Positions 7,878-17,102 of a DNA stretch of 64,000 nt are shown one piece after another. A program made the position numbers and the translations under genes. The notes below the pieces were generated by a model. It was not told the DNA's origin, did not search any database, and saw only the letters and a program-made list of their open reading frames with translations. Numbering within the stretch: position 1 is the stretch's first letter; every line of letters begins with the position of its first letter. Source of the stretch: JAVBWO01 sp036677375 (GTDB lineage: Bacteria > Bacillota > Dehalobacteriia > UBA4068 > UBA4997); assembly GCA_036677375.1 (NCBI GenBank), contig JAVBWO010000020.1, positions 1-64,000 of the forward strand, given 5' to 3'.

Positions 7878-8979
7878 AATCTGCCACATGACCAGCGCAC
7901 ATCGAAGCGATGACACTCGCATTTTCCATAAGGAATGCGTATCCTTCTCAAAGGCGGGATACGATACCTATCTGGTGGCACAGGGAGCCTCCCTTGATCA
8001 TGATGGCATCCATATCATCGGCATCGGCGCGGTGCTTACCTCACGGCTTAAGCGCATGACCCAAACCGCAAAAAAGGTCTACAAAACCGCCCTTTCGCTG
8101 GATGCCGACCTTTATCACCTCCACGATCCCGAGCTGCTACCCTACGGCTTAAAGCTGAAAAAGCGGGGCAAAAAAGTGATTTTTGACAGCCACGAAAATA
8201 CATTAGAGCAGGTGGCGGAAAAAGAATGGATTCCTTCTATTGTACGCCCTTTGATCAGTATTATCTATCGCTCTTATGCCGCCCATGCCTTTGGTAAATA
8301 TGATGCAATTGTTTCTGTTACGCCTCACATCTGCCAGTCGCTTGCACAGTACAATACCTTGGTTCGTATGGTGACAAATTACCCCTTTTTACCTCTGAAA
8401 ACAGAGGAACATCAGCGTAAACCAGGGCAAATCCGATTGGGCTTTGCTGGTGGAATATCCGCTCAGTGGAGTCATGCTCAAATATTAGAGGCGCTTGCTG
8501 GTATACCGCAGGCACACTATGAGGTCTGGGGGCAGGGGCCACTGGACTATGCTGCTGTTTTGGCGCAAGCAGTAGGTTATGGGCAAGCTTCTTTTCATGG
8601 AACCATCCCTCATACAGAGGTTGCCGCTTGTCTTGCCGCGCTAGATGCCGGGCTGGCTCTATGTCAGTATAGCCAAAATACCGGCGGTAAGTTGGGTACC
8701 TTGGGTAACACGAAAATATTTGAATATATGGCTGTAGGGCTTCCCATTATCTGCACAGATTTTACTTTATGGCAAGCTATTGTGAACAAGTATCACTGCG
8801 GCATTTGTGTCAATCCTAACGATGTCAGTGCTATTGCCGCCGCAATCACCTACCTGATGAACCACCCTGAGGAAGCCCGTCAGATGGGCGAAAACGGCCG
8901 CCGTGCGGTAGAAGAAGAATTTAACTGGGCAACGCAGGAAGCAGTTCTTCTGTCGATTTATAAGGAGCTTTTATCATGA
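7870..8979 (+). CDS. Glycosyltransferase family 4
   Basis: A 369-residue GT-B glycosyltransferase. It starts MYKICHMTSAHRSDDTRIFHKEC, a start seen in many GT4 proteins of exopolysaccharide loci, followed by ADLYHLHDPELLPYGLKLKKRGKKVIFDSHE. The C-terminal domain has GFAGGISAQWSHAQILEAL, YEVWGQGPL, and GTLGNTKIFEYMAVGLPIICTDF with the donor-binding E. ATG 7870 has AAAGAGGTG nearby and overlaps the WbqC stop. The frame stays open upstream as far as 7573, but that part only shadows wbqC. The sugar specificity is unknown. Confidence 0.87.
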   Translation: MYKICHMTSAHRSDDTRIFHKECVSFSKAGYDTYLVAQGASLDHDGIHIIGIGAVLTSRLKRMTQTAKKVYKTALSLDADLYHLHDPELLPYGLKLKKRGKKVIFDSHENTLEQVAEKEWIPSIVRPLISIIYRSYAAHAFGKYDAIVSVTPHICQSLAQYNTLVRMVTNYPFLPLKTEEHQRKPGQIRLGFAGGISAQWSHAQILEALAGIPQAHYEVWGQGPLDYAAVLAQAVGYGQASFHGTIPHTEVAACLAALDAGLALCQYSQNTGGKLGTLGNTKIFEYMAVGLPIICTDFTLWQAIVNKYHCGICVNPNDVSAIAAAITYLMNHPEEARQMGENGRRAVEEEFNWATQEAVLLSIYKELLS

Positions 8980-9200
8980 TACTTAGTTGCCTTGCACGGC
9001 TGTGCGGTAGGCTGTATCGGGTGCCCCTAACCGGGGTGAAAAAATTAAATCATTTACAGCTACAGCGGATATTCCATTTTACTGGCGGAGGAGTACCATA
9101 TTCACTAAAAACAGAACAGGAACTTACTTATGAAAATTGTTGTCGTATCTGGTGGCTGCCCATCCGAAAAGTATCCTGCTCACGGTATTTTTTGTTTTGA
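8976..9200 (+). CDS. Possible truncated small ORF between two glycosyltransferases
   Basis: An ATG that overlaps the previous stop (ATGA at 8976-8979) lies 9 bases after AAGGAG (8961-8966), an ideal coupled start. The 74-residue product is not recognisable and runs 71 bases into the next glycosyltransferase gene in another frame. A gene start with no sensible body suggests the remains of a deleted gene; about 150 bases of otherwise non-coding DNA sit here. It may also be chance. Confidence 0.3.
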   Translation: MILSCLARLCGRLYRVPLTGVKKLNHLQLQRIFHFTGGGVPYSLKTEQELTYENCCRIWWLPIRKVSCSRYFLF

Positions 9201-10254
9201 TCAGGCAAAAGCGCTGGCACAGGCCGGGCATACCGTCATTCTGGCTGCTGTCGATCTGCGCTCCATCCGCCGCTGGCGGAAGTGGGGCTTTCGCTCCTTT
9301 GAAAAAGAGGGCGTACAGGTAGAGGAAATCAATCTTCCCTACGGCGGCTTGCCCAAAAAACTTTTCTTTTCCATTGGCAAGCGCGCTTTTGCCGCACTCT
9401 ATGAACAGATTGAGCAAAAGTACGGCAGGCCTGATGTGCTGCATGCTCATTTTACAGCGCTTGGATATCTGTGCGGTGAGTATGCCAATAATCATGGTAT
9501 AAAGCTTGTGTTGACGGAGCATTCCTCCTTAGTCAATCGGGAGGTGATTTCTCCTGCAACAAAACGCTTGGTACGGGTTGCTTATTCTCATGCTGACCGT
9601 GTAGTTGCGGTGAGCAGTGCTCTGGCAAAGCGGATTTATCAGCACAGCGGCATTACGGCCACAGTGGTACCAAATATTTTAGATTCTGCTGTTTTTCAGA
9701 GTGATTTGCCCGAAACAGTGCGAAATCCGGGCTGCTTTCACTTTGTGACCGCCTGTAATCTTGTCCCTCTCAAACGGATTTCTCTGCTGTTAAAGGCTTT
9801 CGCCGCATTATCTGAGGAAGATAGCTTCTTAACAATTTTTGGAGATGGCAATTTGCGAAGCGCTTTGGAGCAAGAAGCCGCTTTATTAGGCATTTCAGCA
9901 CGGGTGCAGTTCCGGGGACATTGCCCTCGCTCTGTCTTGCAGCAAACCTATCTGCAAAGTGATTGCTTTGTCTTGCCCTCCAGCTCAGAAACCTTCGGCG
10001 TTGTTTATATCGAGGCGATGGCCTGCGGTCTGCCGGTCATAGCTACCCGCTGCGGTGGGCCGGAGGATTTCGTTGCAGTGGATAATGGCCTCTTAGTGGA
10101 TGTGGACGACTTAGCTGGACTAACCGCAGCCATGGAAACTATGTATCGTACCACTAGCGATTATGACTCGACAGCCATTCGAAAAATATCGCTGCGTCGT
10201 TTTTCAGCTGCACAAATAGCCTCAGAGCTGACCGAGATTTATAAAACGCTGTAA
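9130..10254 (+). CDS. Glycosyltransferase family 4
   Basis: A 374-residue GT-B enzyme. The N-terminal domain has MKIVVVSGGCPSEKYPAHGIF and DVLHAHFTALGYLCG; the C-terminal domain has TACNLVPLKRISLLLKAFA, TIFGDGNLRSALEQEA and the classic donor loop SSSETFGVVYIEAMACGLPVI followed by RCGGPEDFV. The E-x7-E motif is intact, so it is probably active. It is the third glycosyltransferase in the locus, which with the initiating transferase points to a repeat unit of about four sugars. The ribosome site before ATG 9130 is weak. Confidence 0.9.
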   Translation: MKIVVVSGGCPSEKYPAHGIFCFDQAKALAQAGHTVILAAVDLRSIRRWRKWGFRSFEKEGVQVEEINLPYGGLPKKLFFSIGKRAFAALYEQIEQKYGRPDVLHAHFTALGYLCGEYANNHGIKLVLTEHSSLVNREVISPATKRLVRVAYSHADRVVAVSSALAKRIYQHSGITATVVPNILDSAVFQSDLPETVRNPGCFHFVTACNLVPLKRISLLLKAFAALSEEDSFLTIFGDGNLRSALEQEAALLGISARVQFRGHCPRSVLQQTYLQSDCFVLPSSSETFGVVYIEAMACGLPVIATRCGGPEDFVAVDNGLLVDVDDLAGLTAAMETMYRTTSDYDSTAIRKISLRRFSAAQIASELTEIYKTL

Positions 10255-10270
10255 GAAAGGAGCTGCCGGA

Positions 10271-11518
10271 TTGAAAAAACTTCTGCTTTTGCTCACGGTC
10301 ACTGTCTTTTTAGGTTCTGCTTTTTTTTCAATCCCGATTGGCGGCTTTCAGCTATATCCATTGCGTATGCTGCTGCTCACGCTGATTGGAATTCTGGTTT
10401 TTCGCTGCTTTATTCCGGGCTTTCGGGATGTGATTTGGAGTTCCGCGAAAAAAAATGCCTATTCCGTTGCCTTTTTCTTCTTCTGGCTGTGCTGGTCGGT
10501 GCTTTCGGTTGTGTGGGTACAGGACGATAACGCATGGCTGCGGGCGGTTATTTATTTGGCAACGGCTTTTTTGCTGGTTTTATTGGTAAGTACTTATATT
10601 CGACAGGAGCAGGATGTGTTTCCACTGCTACGAGGCGTGCTGATGATGTCGGCCTTTCATAGTGTTATCGGTTGGTATGAAATTATCACGCAAGATTATC
10701 TGTTTTCACCCAGAGCAGATTTCATGCGAATATATGATTTGCACGTTCCAGTTTCTATCTATGGTGAAAACGAATTTGCAGGTCTGATGTTTTTCACCTT
10801 TTTTCTATCCTACGGAATGTTTACCCATAGCAAGACCAAGTTGAATCGACTGGCATATCTACTGCTGATGGTGAACTGCGTTGGTTTGTTGATCATGGGG
10901 GGGTCACGCGCGTATCAATTAGCTTTTTTATTTGGTCTTGCCTACCTGTTTTTCAGCATGAAGCGGGGCAAACTGACGCTGCTTCTGTGCAGTGTTGCGC
11001 TTGTATTTGCAGTGCCCGGTGTTTTGGAGCATTTGTGCACCAACCTGCAATTTGATTTTACTCCATCAGATAATAATTCTACCGGTATTCGTATCAACCT
11101 GCTTCGCAACGGGCTGGTGTTCTTAGGAAAGACTTTAGGCTTTGGTACGGGCGCCGGACAAATTGAGTATTGGATGGCATATCATGCCGTCTATCCCACT
11201 GGTGGGATTATTGATATTCACAACTGGTGGGGTGAGTTGTTTGTGGGCTATGGGTTCTTAATTTTTTTTGGTTATCTCGTCTTTTATGGAAAACTATTTG
11301 TTGATTTGCGGAACAAGTACCGCAGTAACCAAGATGGCCTAGCGCAGTCGTTTTGCTGCATCCTTGCTGGTTTTGTGGTGGGTAGCGTCAGTTCCAGTTC
11401 AAATATGAGTGCTGAATGGACATGGCTGATTTTCGCAATCATGATTGCCTATCAGGGTACGCATCATCCTATTCAAGAGAAGTTCACCGCCATTGTATCA
11501 AATAACCTAAAACAATAG
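10271..11518 (+). CDS. Wzy-type O-antigen/exopolysaccharide polymerase
   Basis: A 415-residue polytopic membrane protein with about ten hydrophobic segments. The FSIPIGGFQLYPLRMLLLTL start, the NEFAGLMFFTFFLSYG middle and the large outer loop near HNWWGELFVGYGFLIFFGYLVFYG are the pattern of Wzy/O-antigen ligase family proteins, including the IHNWWGE motif (family HNxxLE/D). It polymerises undecaprenyl-linked repeat units on the outer face of the membrane. TTG 10271 follows AAAGGAG. Position between glycosyltransferases and the flippase fits a Wzx/Wzy-dependent locus. Confidence 0.85.
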   Translation: MKKLLLLLTVTVFLGSAFFSIPIGGFQLYPLRMLLLTLIGILVFRCFIPGFRDVIWSSAKKNAYSVAFFFFWLCWSVLSVVWVQDDNAWLRAVIYLATAFLLVLLVSTYIRQEQDVFPLLRGVLMMSAFHSVIGWYEIITQDYLFSPRADFMRIYDLHVPVSIYGENEFAGLMFFTFFLSYGMFTHSKTKLNRLAYLLLMVNCVGLLIMGGSRAYQLAFLFGLAYLFFSMKRGKLTLLLCSVALVFAVPGVLEHLCTNLQFDFTPSDNNSTGIRINLLRNGLVFLGKTLGFGTGAGQIEYWMAYHAVYPTGGIIDIHNWWGELFVGYGFLIFFGYLVFYGKLFVDLRNKYRSNQDGLAQSFCCILAGFVVGSVSSSSNMSAEWTWLIFAIMIAYQGTHHPIQEKFTAIVSNNLKQ

Positions 11519-11530
11519 GGAGTGTATAAC

Positions 11531-13225
11531 ATGGCTTGGATGCTGATCAAACAATACAGGACACAACCGCTGATGATGCCCGCTTTCTATGAGGAACGGA
11601 CAACCGCCGGAGCATTTAGCCTTTTCACCCAAAACACGGCTCGCTTTGTGGAAGATCACATTTTTGAGATTGCCGCCGACCATGGCATAGTTTTGGACGG
11701 CGTGGTGCTCAACAAGGCAGAATTGTTGGCCGCACAGGGCGAGACTTCGTGGCCTGTTCTTGTATCGCGAATGGCTGAGCCGGTCTGCCGATTTCTCTGC
11801 GGTCCCTTCACTGGTTGCCTGTGGGAAGGAGACTGCTTGTATACCTTTGCCAACCAGACCGGAGATACTGCGGTATTTTATTATCAAAATGCAACCTGTT
11901 TTATCGCTTCCTCCAGCTTTTCCATGGTGCATCACTTTTGCCGGGAAAACGGATTTCCATTAACCTATGACGAGGTTGCGGCGAATCATCTGCTGAGCTT
12001 TGGCTGGGTTGTGGAGGGGCATACATTAGCGAAGGAAATTCACCGCGTTCGCCCGGGCGAGGTGGTCTATCTAAAAAATGGGCAAATTCGGGAAGAAATA
12101 TATCATCGTTTGAATAATACCCACACCCTTGATATTTCGATAGAGGAAGCAGTGGAGTTGTTGGATACTGGCTTTCGCAAAGCGGTAAAACGCTGCTTTG
12201 ATAAGGATTTGGAATATGGATATAATCATCACTTGGCGGATATGAGTGGAGGACTGGATTCTCGTATGACCTCTTGGGTAGCTCGTGATTTAGGCTATGA
12301 GAATATCACGAATATTTGCTATGCAAAATCGAATAGCATTGAGGTGCCCTGTTCCCGGGCTGCCGCGCTGGCGCTTGGAAATGAATTTCTTTTTAAGTCG
12401 CTGGATGATTTGACCTTCTTCTATGATGTGGATGAGATTTTGCAGAAAAACTATGGACTCACAAATTACATTAGCTTGACCGGCGGCAATCGCTTCCTCA
12501 GCGATCTCTCCTTTGAAAAATTCGGTTTGGAGCATACCGGTCAGTTGGGCGACGTGATTATCGGTTCCTATGTTAAAAAGGGACAAAGCTTAGAACGCAA
12601 TCCAAAAGAAATCAGCACCTCCGATCCGATCCACGTACAACTCAAACATGCCGCAGATTTTGAAAATCAAGAATTGCTGATGCTTTATTATCGAGGATTT
12701 TATGGTATCCTTTCAAGTCATTTTATACGAGGTAACTATACCTATGTGGTTTCTCCGTTCTTGGACACTGACTTTTTGGAGCTTTGTATGTCCCTTCCGC
12801 TGACTTATCGGTGTGATCACGTGCTGTATCTGGCGTGGCTGCGGGCAAAATTCCCAGCGGCGCTTGCCGTGCCCTCTACCAGACGCACCACCGAGCATGA
12901 AAAACTGACCTGGCGGGATATGGGGCGGAGGCTGGTGGGCAAGCATAAGCATGCCGCGATTCGCTTACTGAAAACTATAAAACTGTACGGTGTGATTAAT
13001 GATCCCAACACAATGAATCCGCTGGAGTACTGGTACTCCACCACGCCGAACTTGCAGGCTTTTTTGACTACCTACTATGAGGAAAACTTGTTCCGTCTGG
13101 ATGTACACCCGGCAATCAAGCCGCAGGTGGAAGAACTGTTTCATGGTGAACGCGTTACGGACAAGCTGTTGGCAATCACCGTTTTAGGAGGATTGAAAAA
13201 CTATTTTGGAACAGAATACGCCTAA
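11531..13225 (+). CDS. Asparagine synthase-like amide ligase of polysaccharide locus
   Basis: A 564-residue protein of the asparagine synthase family. The ATP-pyrophosphatase loop is ADMSGGLDSRMTSW near residue 240. The N-terminal ~190 residues keep the outline of the glutaminase domain (FCGPFTGCLWEGDCLYTFANQTGDTAVFYYQ) but no Cys follows the start Met, so it cannot cleave glutamine in the usual way. Members in glycan loci are thought to convert a uronic acid carboxylate to an amide. Here the substrate could be the ManNAc3NAcA made by the five genes downstream (inference). ATG 11531 has GGGAG 8 bases before it; GTG 11522 overlaps that site. Confidence 0.75.
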   Translation: MAWMLIKQYRTQPLMMPAFYEERTTAGAFSLFTQNTARFVEDHIFEIAADHGIVLDGVVLNKAELLAAQGETSWPVLVSRMAEPVCRFLCGPFTGCLWEGDCLYTFANQTGDTAVFYYQNATCFIASSSFSMVHHFCRENGFPLTYDEVAANHLLSFGWVVEGHTLAKEIHRVRPGEVVYLKNGQIREEIYHRLNNTHTLDISIEEAVELLDTGFRKAVKRCFDKDLEYGYNHHLADMSGGLDSRMTSWVARDLGYENITNICYAKSNSIEVPCSRAAALALGNEFLFKSLDDLTFFYDVDEILQKNYGLTNYISLTGGNRFLSDLSFEKFGLEHTGQLGDVIIGSYVKKGQSLERNPKEISTSDPIHVQLKHAADFENQELLMLYYRGFYGILSSHFIRGNYTYVVSPFLDTDFLELCMSLPLTYRCDHVLYLAWLRAKFPAALAVPSTRRTTEHEKLTWRDMGRRLVGKHKHAAIRLLKTIKLYGVINDPNTMNPLEYWYSTTPNLQAFLTTYYEENLFRLDVHPAIKPQVEELFHGERVTDKLLAITVLGGLKNYFGTEYA

Positions 13226-14675
13226 CGCCCACGCCGGAAGCTTTTCGCTGAGAAGCTTCCTCAAATCCCTGCTTGGCTACTCCATGGCTTCTTGGATGCA
13301 GGCGGTTGTGGCCTTTATCTCTATCCCCATCGTTACCCGCATTTTTTCGCCCGATCAGTATGGCAAAATCAATATGTTAATGCTGGCTGTTACCATTGGT
13401 ACTCTTTTTCTGCGCCTCTCAACGGAACAGAGTTATATCCGCTTTTTTTTAGAGAGAGAAGAAACCGCACGAAAACGTTTTTTGACTCTGTGCATTACAA
13501 TCAACCTTACTATGTTTGTCCTGCTCTTTGGTGTGCTGCTGGTGTTTTATAAACCCCTTTCCATACAGCTCATTGGAGAGGTGAATGCTCGGGTTTTGCT
13601 GATTTATCTGCCCATTATCACCCTGTGTACGGCATTGGGAGAGTATCAGCGGGTTTATTTTAAGATGAAAAATCTGCTAAAGCTCTATTTCGTATTTACT
13701 GTGTTGGCCATTTTTGCCAACAAGCTCTCCATGCTGTGTGCCGCCTTCACAACGCCGGATTACAGCCACGCCATGGCCTATATGGCGGTGAGCTTCTTCG
13801 TTGGCTTTCTTTTGATCTGGGCGATTTGCCCCGCCTGCTTTTCGCTGAAACGGCCCGCCTTGGACAAAGCGGAACTAATCACAATCTTCCGCTATGCGCT
13901 GCCATTTTTGCCGGCGGCACTGCTGATTTACCTCAATAACGCGGTCAGCAGCTTCGTGCTGAAAGCCAGCTTTGATTACGGCACGCTGGCAATCTACTCC
14001 GCAACGGTGAGCATTACTAATATCATGGCGATTTTCCAGTCCGGCTTTGCCATTTACTGGGGGCCGTTTGTCTATCAAAACTACAAAACTCAACAGGGGG
14101 TTATTCAAAAAATACACTCCTGGCTCTCCTTCGTTATGGCCTTTATCGTGCTTGGCATGATACTGATTGCAAACCTGTTGTTTTATATCTTGGGTCCGGA
14201 ATATCGGGCGGGCAGCGCAATTTTTGGGCTGCTACTCCTGCCACATATCTTGACGACCATTGCGGAAACCACTTGTTACGGTATCTATCTTGCAAAAAAA
14301 ACCTATTTGCAAATCTATTGCACCGTTTTGTCGGTCACAGGAAATATTCTTGTTTCCTTTTTGCTTATTCCTCGCTTGGGCCTGCTGGGTGCTGCCCTTG
14401 CCAATGCGCTGGGGGCGATTTTGTCCTTTGCCGCGCGTACCTATTTTGGCCAAAGGGAATACAAAAGCACCCAAAACTTCTGGCGTACGGTGCTTGCGCT
14501 TTCGCTAGTGTTTGTTGGTGGTCTGGTCAGCTATGGCCTGACAGATCATATTCTGCTAAAAGATTTGAGTGTTTCCATTTTGCTTATTTGCTTGTGTGCT
14601 CTTTATCGTGAGGATCTTGTCGCTCTGCTACGTCAGGGGAAGCAGTTTTTGAAGTCGAAAAAAATCCATGATTGA
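13206..14675 (+). CDS. Wzx-type polysaccharide flippase
   Basis: A 489-residue membrane protein with about 12-14 hydrophobic segments and the oligosaccharide flippase start: SFLKSLLGYSMASWMQAVVAFISIPIVTRIFSPDQYGKINM, where TRIFSPDQYG is the MATE/Wzx (MVF superfamily) signature. It would move the lipid-linked repeat unit across the membrane for Wzy. The TTG at 13206 overlaps the end of the amide ligase gene by 20 bases, with AGGAGG 14 bases upstream, which is long; a later start would cut into the first helix. It is the last assembly gene before the sugar-nucleotide block. Confidence 0.88.
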   Translation: MEQNTPNAHAGSFSLRSFLKSLLGYSMASWMQAVVAFISIPIVTRIFSPDQYGKINMLMLAVTIGTLFLRLSTEQSYIRFFLEREETARKRFLTLCITINLTMFVLLFGVLLVFYKPLSIQLIGEVNARVLLIYLPIITLCTALGEYQRVYFKMKNLLKLYFVFTVLAIFANKLSMLCAAFTTPDYSHAMAYMAVSFFVGFLLIWAICPACFSLKRPALDKAELITIFRYALPFLPAALLIYLNNAVSSFVLKASFDYGTLAIYSATVSITNIMAIFQSGFAIYWGPFVYQNYKTQQGVIQKIHSWLSFVMAFIVLGMILIANLLFYILGPEYRAGSAIFGLLLLPHILTTIAETTCYGIYLAKKTYLQIYCTVLSVTGNILVSFLLIPRLGLLGAALANALGAILSFAARTYFGQREYKSTQNFWRTVLALSLVFVGGLVSYGLTDHILLKDLSVSILLICLCALYREDLVALLRQGKQFLKSKKIHD

Positions 14676-14699
14676 TAAGATGAAAGTGGGGAAACAACT

Positions 14700-16013
14700 A
14701 TGAAAGAGCATTTGCTCCAAAAAATTGACCAACGCACTCTTACCTGTGGCGTCATCGGTCTTGGATATGTTGGACTTCCGCTAGCTGTGGAAAAGGCCAA
14801 AGCTGGATTTAAAACTATCGGATTTGATGTACAGTCTCAGAAGGTGGACATGGTCAATGTTGGTCACAACTACATCGGCGATGTGGTTGACAATGATCTG
14901 TCTCAAATTGTCGCTTCAGGTATGCTTCATGCAACCAATGATTTTAGTTTTATAAAAGATGTAGACTTCATTGCCATTTGCGTACCTACGCCGCTGGACG
15001 ATCACCAGCAACCGGACATCAGTTATGTACGGGACAGCACCATTAAGGTTGCGAAATATCTCAAGAGAGGGACCATGGTCGTGCTGGAGTCAACCACCTA
15101 TCCCGGAACCACCGAAGAACTTATCAGGCCCCTGTTGGAAGCGGATTCCGGCCTCAAATGCGGTGAAGATTTTTATCTTGGCTTTTCACCTGAGCGAGTT
15201 GATCCGGGCAATCTAATTTATAAGACCAAAAATACGCCTAAGGTGGTTGGCGGTGTGGGTAGAGATGCCACCGAAGTCATTGCTGCAGTGTATCGCGCCG
15301 TGCTTGACGGAGACGTCAAGGAAGTTTCGTCTCCCGCCGTGGCTGAAATGGAGAAAATACTTGAGAATACATACCGCAATATCAATATCGGCTTGGTAAA
15401 TGAATTGGCTATACTTTGTGATAGAATGGGTATCAGCATCTGGGAAGTCATTGATGCCGCCAAAACAAAACCCTATGGTTTTCAGCCCTTTTACCCCGGC
15501 CCTGGACTTGGTGGGCACTGCATTCCGCTTGATCCCTACTATCTGAGCTGGAAAGCCCGTGAGTATGGTTTCCATACTAGTATGATTGAAAGCTCGATGA
15601 TAATTAACGACCGTATGCCGGAGTACTGTGTGGAACGGGCTAGTAAAATTCTCAACCGTTTCCAAAAATCGCTCAGAGGATCTAAGGTGCTGGTACTAGG
15701 TGTTGCCTATAAGCAGGATATTGACGATTATCGGGAAAGTCCGGCCATTCACGTCATTGAGGAGCTCGTAAAGACCAGGGCGGTAGTTTCTTATTATGAC
15801 CCATGGGTGACAAAATTTACGCATGGAAAGTTATCGATGACCAGTATTCCGAAGCTGAATGCAGATGAATTGCAATCTGTGGATCTGGTGATGATCACCA
15901 CGGCTCATACCAATGTGGAATATGCGCTGGTGCAGAAGCATGCTATAGCAGTGTTTGACACAAAGAACGTCATGAAAGATATTACTCCCAGAGACAATAT
16001 TGAGGTGTTGTAA
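14700..16013 (+). CDS. wbpA: UDP-N-acetylglucosamine 6-dehydrogenase (WbpA-like)
   Basis: A 437-residue UDP-sugar dehydrogenase of the UDP-Glc/GDP-Man family. The NAD loop is VIGLGYVGLPLAVEKAKAG; then STTYPGTTEELIRPLL, FSPERVDPGN, and the catalytic-Cys motif FYPGPGLGGHCIPLDPYYLSW. The C-terminal domain has VLGVAYKQDIDDYRESPA. It oxidises C6 in two steps with NAD+. Alone it could be WecC-like (UDP-ManNAc dehydrogenase), but the next four genes are the WbpB, D, E and I partners, so UDP-GlcNAc to UDP-GlcNAcA is the likely reaction. The next ATG follows the stop directly. Confidence 0.85.
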   Translation: MKEHLLQKIDQRTLTCGVIGLGYVGLPLAVEKAKAGFKTIGFDVQSQKVDMVNVGHNYIGDVVDNDLSQIVASGMLHATNDFSFIKDVDFIAICVPTPLDDHQQPDISYVRDSTIKVAKYLKRGTMVVLESTTYPGTTEELIRPLLEADSGLKCGEDFYLGFSPERVDPGNLIYKTKNTPKVVGGVGRDATEVIAAVYRAVLDGDVKEVSSPAVAEMEKILENTYRNINIGLVNELAILCDRMGISIWEVIDAAKTKPYGFQPFYPGPGLGGHCIPLDPYYLSWKAREYGFHTSMIESSMIINDRMPEYCVERASKILNRFQKSLRGSKVLVLGVAYKQDIDDYRESPAIHVIEELVKTRAVVSYYDPWVTKFTHGKLSMTSIPKLNADELQSVDLVMITTAHTNVEYALVQKHAIAVFDTKNVMKDITPRDNIEVL

Positions 16014-17102
16014 ATGAAAATTCTCACCGTAGTGGGTGCACGCCCGCAGTTTATAAAAGCGGCGGTGGTATCACGTATACTTCGTCAAAGTGCCACGGAA
16101 ATACTTGTACATACCGGACAGCACTATGACTATAACATGTCGGATATTTTCTTTGAAGAACTCGGTATTCCCAAACCTGATTACAACCTTGGCATATCTG
16201 GTGGAAGTCATGGTAAAATGACTGGTGCGATGCTCGGTGCAATCGAGGATGTGCTGGTTGCTGAAAAGCCTGATGCATTGCTTGCTTACGGAGATACCAA
16301 CTCTACTTTGGCGGCGGCTTTGGCGGCGGTCAAGCTGGGTATCCCTGTTTATCATGTGGAGGCTGGCAATCGCCTTGGCGCTCTTTCGAATCCAGAGGAA
16401 GTGAACCGTATTTGCACGGATCATGTTTCTACGCGATTGTATGCCTGCACACAGTCGGCAATAAAGTTTCTGGATAAAGAAGGATTGCTAAGCCGTGCGC
16501 GTCTGGTTGGTGACCCTATGTATGATGCGTTCATTTTCTATGGTAATCGCCTAATAGATAAAAGTTTTGAGGAAATACGCGACATTGACGATGCTCCTGT
16601 GGTATTTCCGGCAGAGTACTACTATCTCACCTGTCATCGCCAGGAAAACACCGATACAGACGAAAAGCTGACAGAAATACTCAAGGCGATGAACGGGCTT
16701 GACGCGCCGACCATCTATCCGGTTCATCCCCGCAATCGCAAGCAGGTAAAATGGCTCTGCGCTGCCAATGACTTTCATAATGTGCTGTTGATTCAACCCG
16801 TAGGATATCTAACGTCAATTGCATTAGTAAAGGGAGCAAGGAAGATTGTCACAGATTCAGGCGGCTTACAGCGGGAGGCCTTTTTCGCAGGGAAACAATG
16901 TGTTACGGTGTTTGACTATATGGTGTGGCCTGAAACGATGATTGAAAATAGAAATCAAATGGCGAAGCCCTTTGAGAAAGATATTCTAAAAAAGCTATCA
17001 GCGGTTCAGCACATCGACCCGGAGTATAAACCCTTTGGAGATGGGCATGCTGGTGAGAAAATCGTGGATGAATTACTTCGGATAAAGGAGAATTGCCTAT
17101 GA
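16014..17102 (+). CDS. wbpI: UDP-N-acetylglucosamine 2-epimerase family (WbpI-like)
   Basis: A 362-residue non-hydrolysing 2-epimerase. It starts MKILTVVGARPQFIKAAVVSRIL and shows LVHTGQHYDYNMSDIFFEELGIP, YGDTNSTLAAALAA, YHVEAGNR, NPEEVNRICTDHVSTRLYA, HPRN and TDSGGLQREAFF, all family marks. In this neighbourhood it most likely epimerises UDP-GlcNAc3NAcA to UDP-ManNAc3NAcA (WbpI/WlbD) rather than UDP-GlcNAc to UDP-ManNAc (WecB), but sequence alone does not decide. It overlaps the next gene by 4 bases (ATGA). Confidence 0.85.
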   Translation: MKILTVVGARPQFIKAAVVSRILRQSATEILVHTGQHYDYNMSDIFFEELGIPKPDYNLGISGGSHGKMTGAMLGAIEDVLVAEKPDALLAYGDTNSTLAAALAAVKLGIPVYHVEAGNRLGALSNPEEVNRICTDHVSTRLYACTQSAIKFLDKEGLLSRARLVGDPMYDAFIFYGNRLIDKSFEEIRDIDDAPVVFPAEYYYLTCHRQENTDTDEKLTEILKAMNGLDAPTIYPVHPRNRKQVKWLCAANDFHNVLLIQPVGYLTSIALVKGARKIVTDSGGLQREAFFAGKQCVTVFDYMVWPETMIENRNQMAKPFEKDILKKLSAVQHIDPEYKPFGDGHAGEKIVDELLRIKENCL

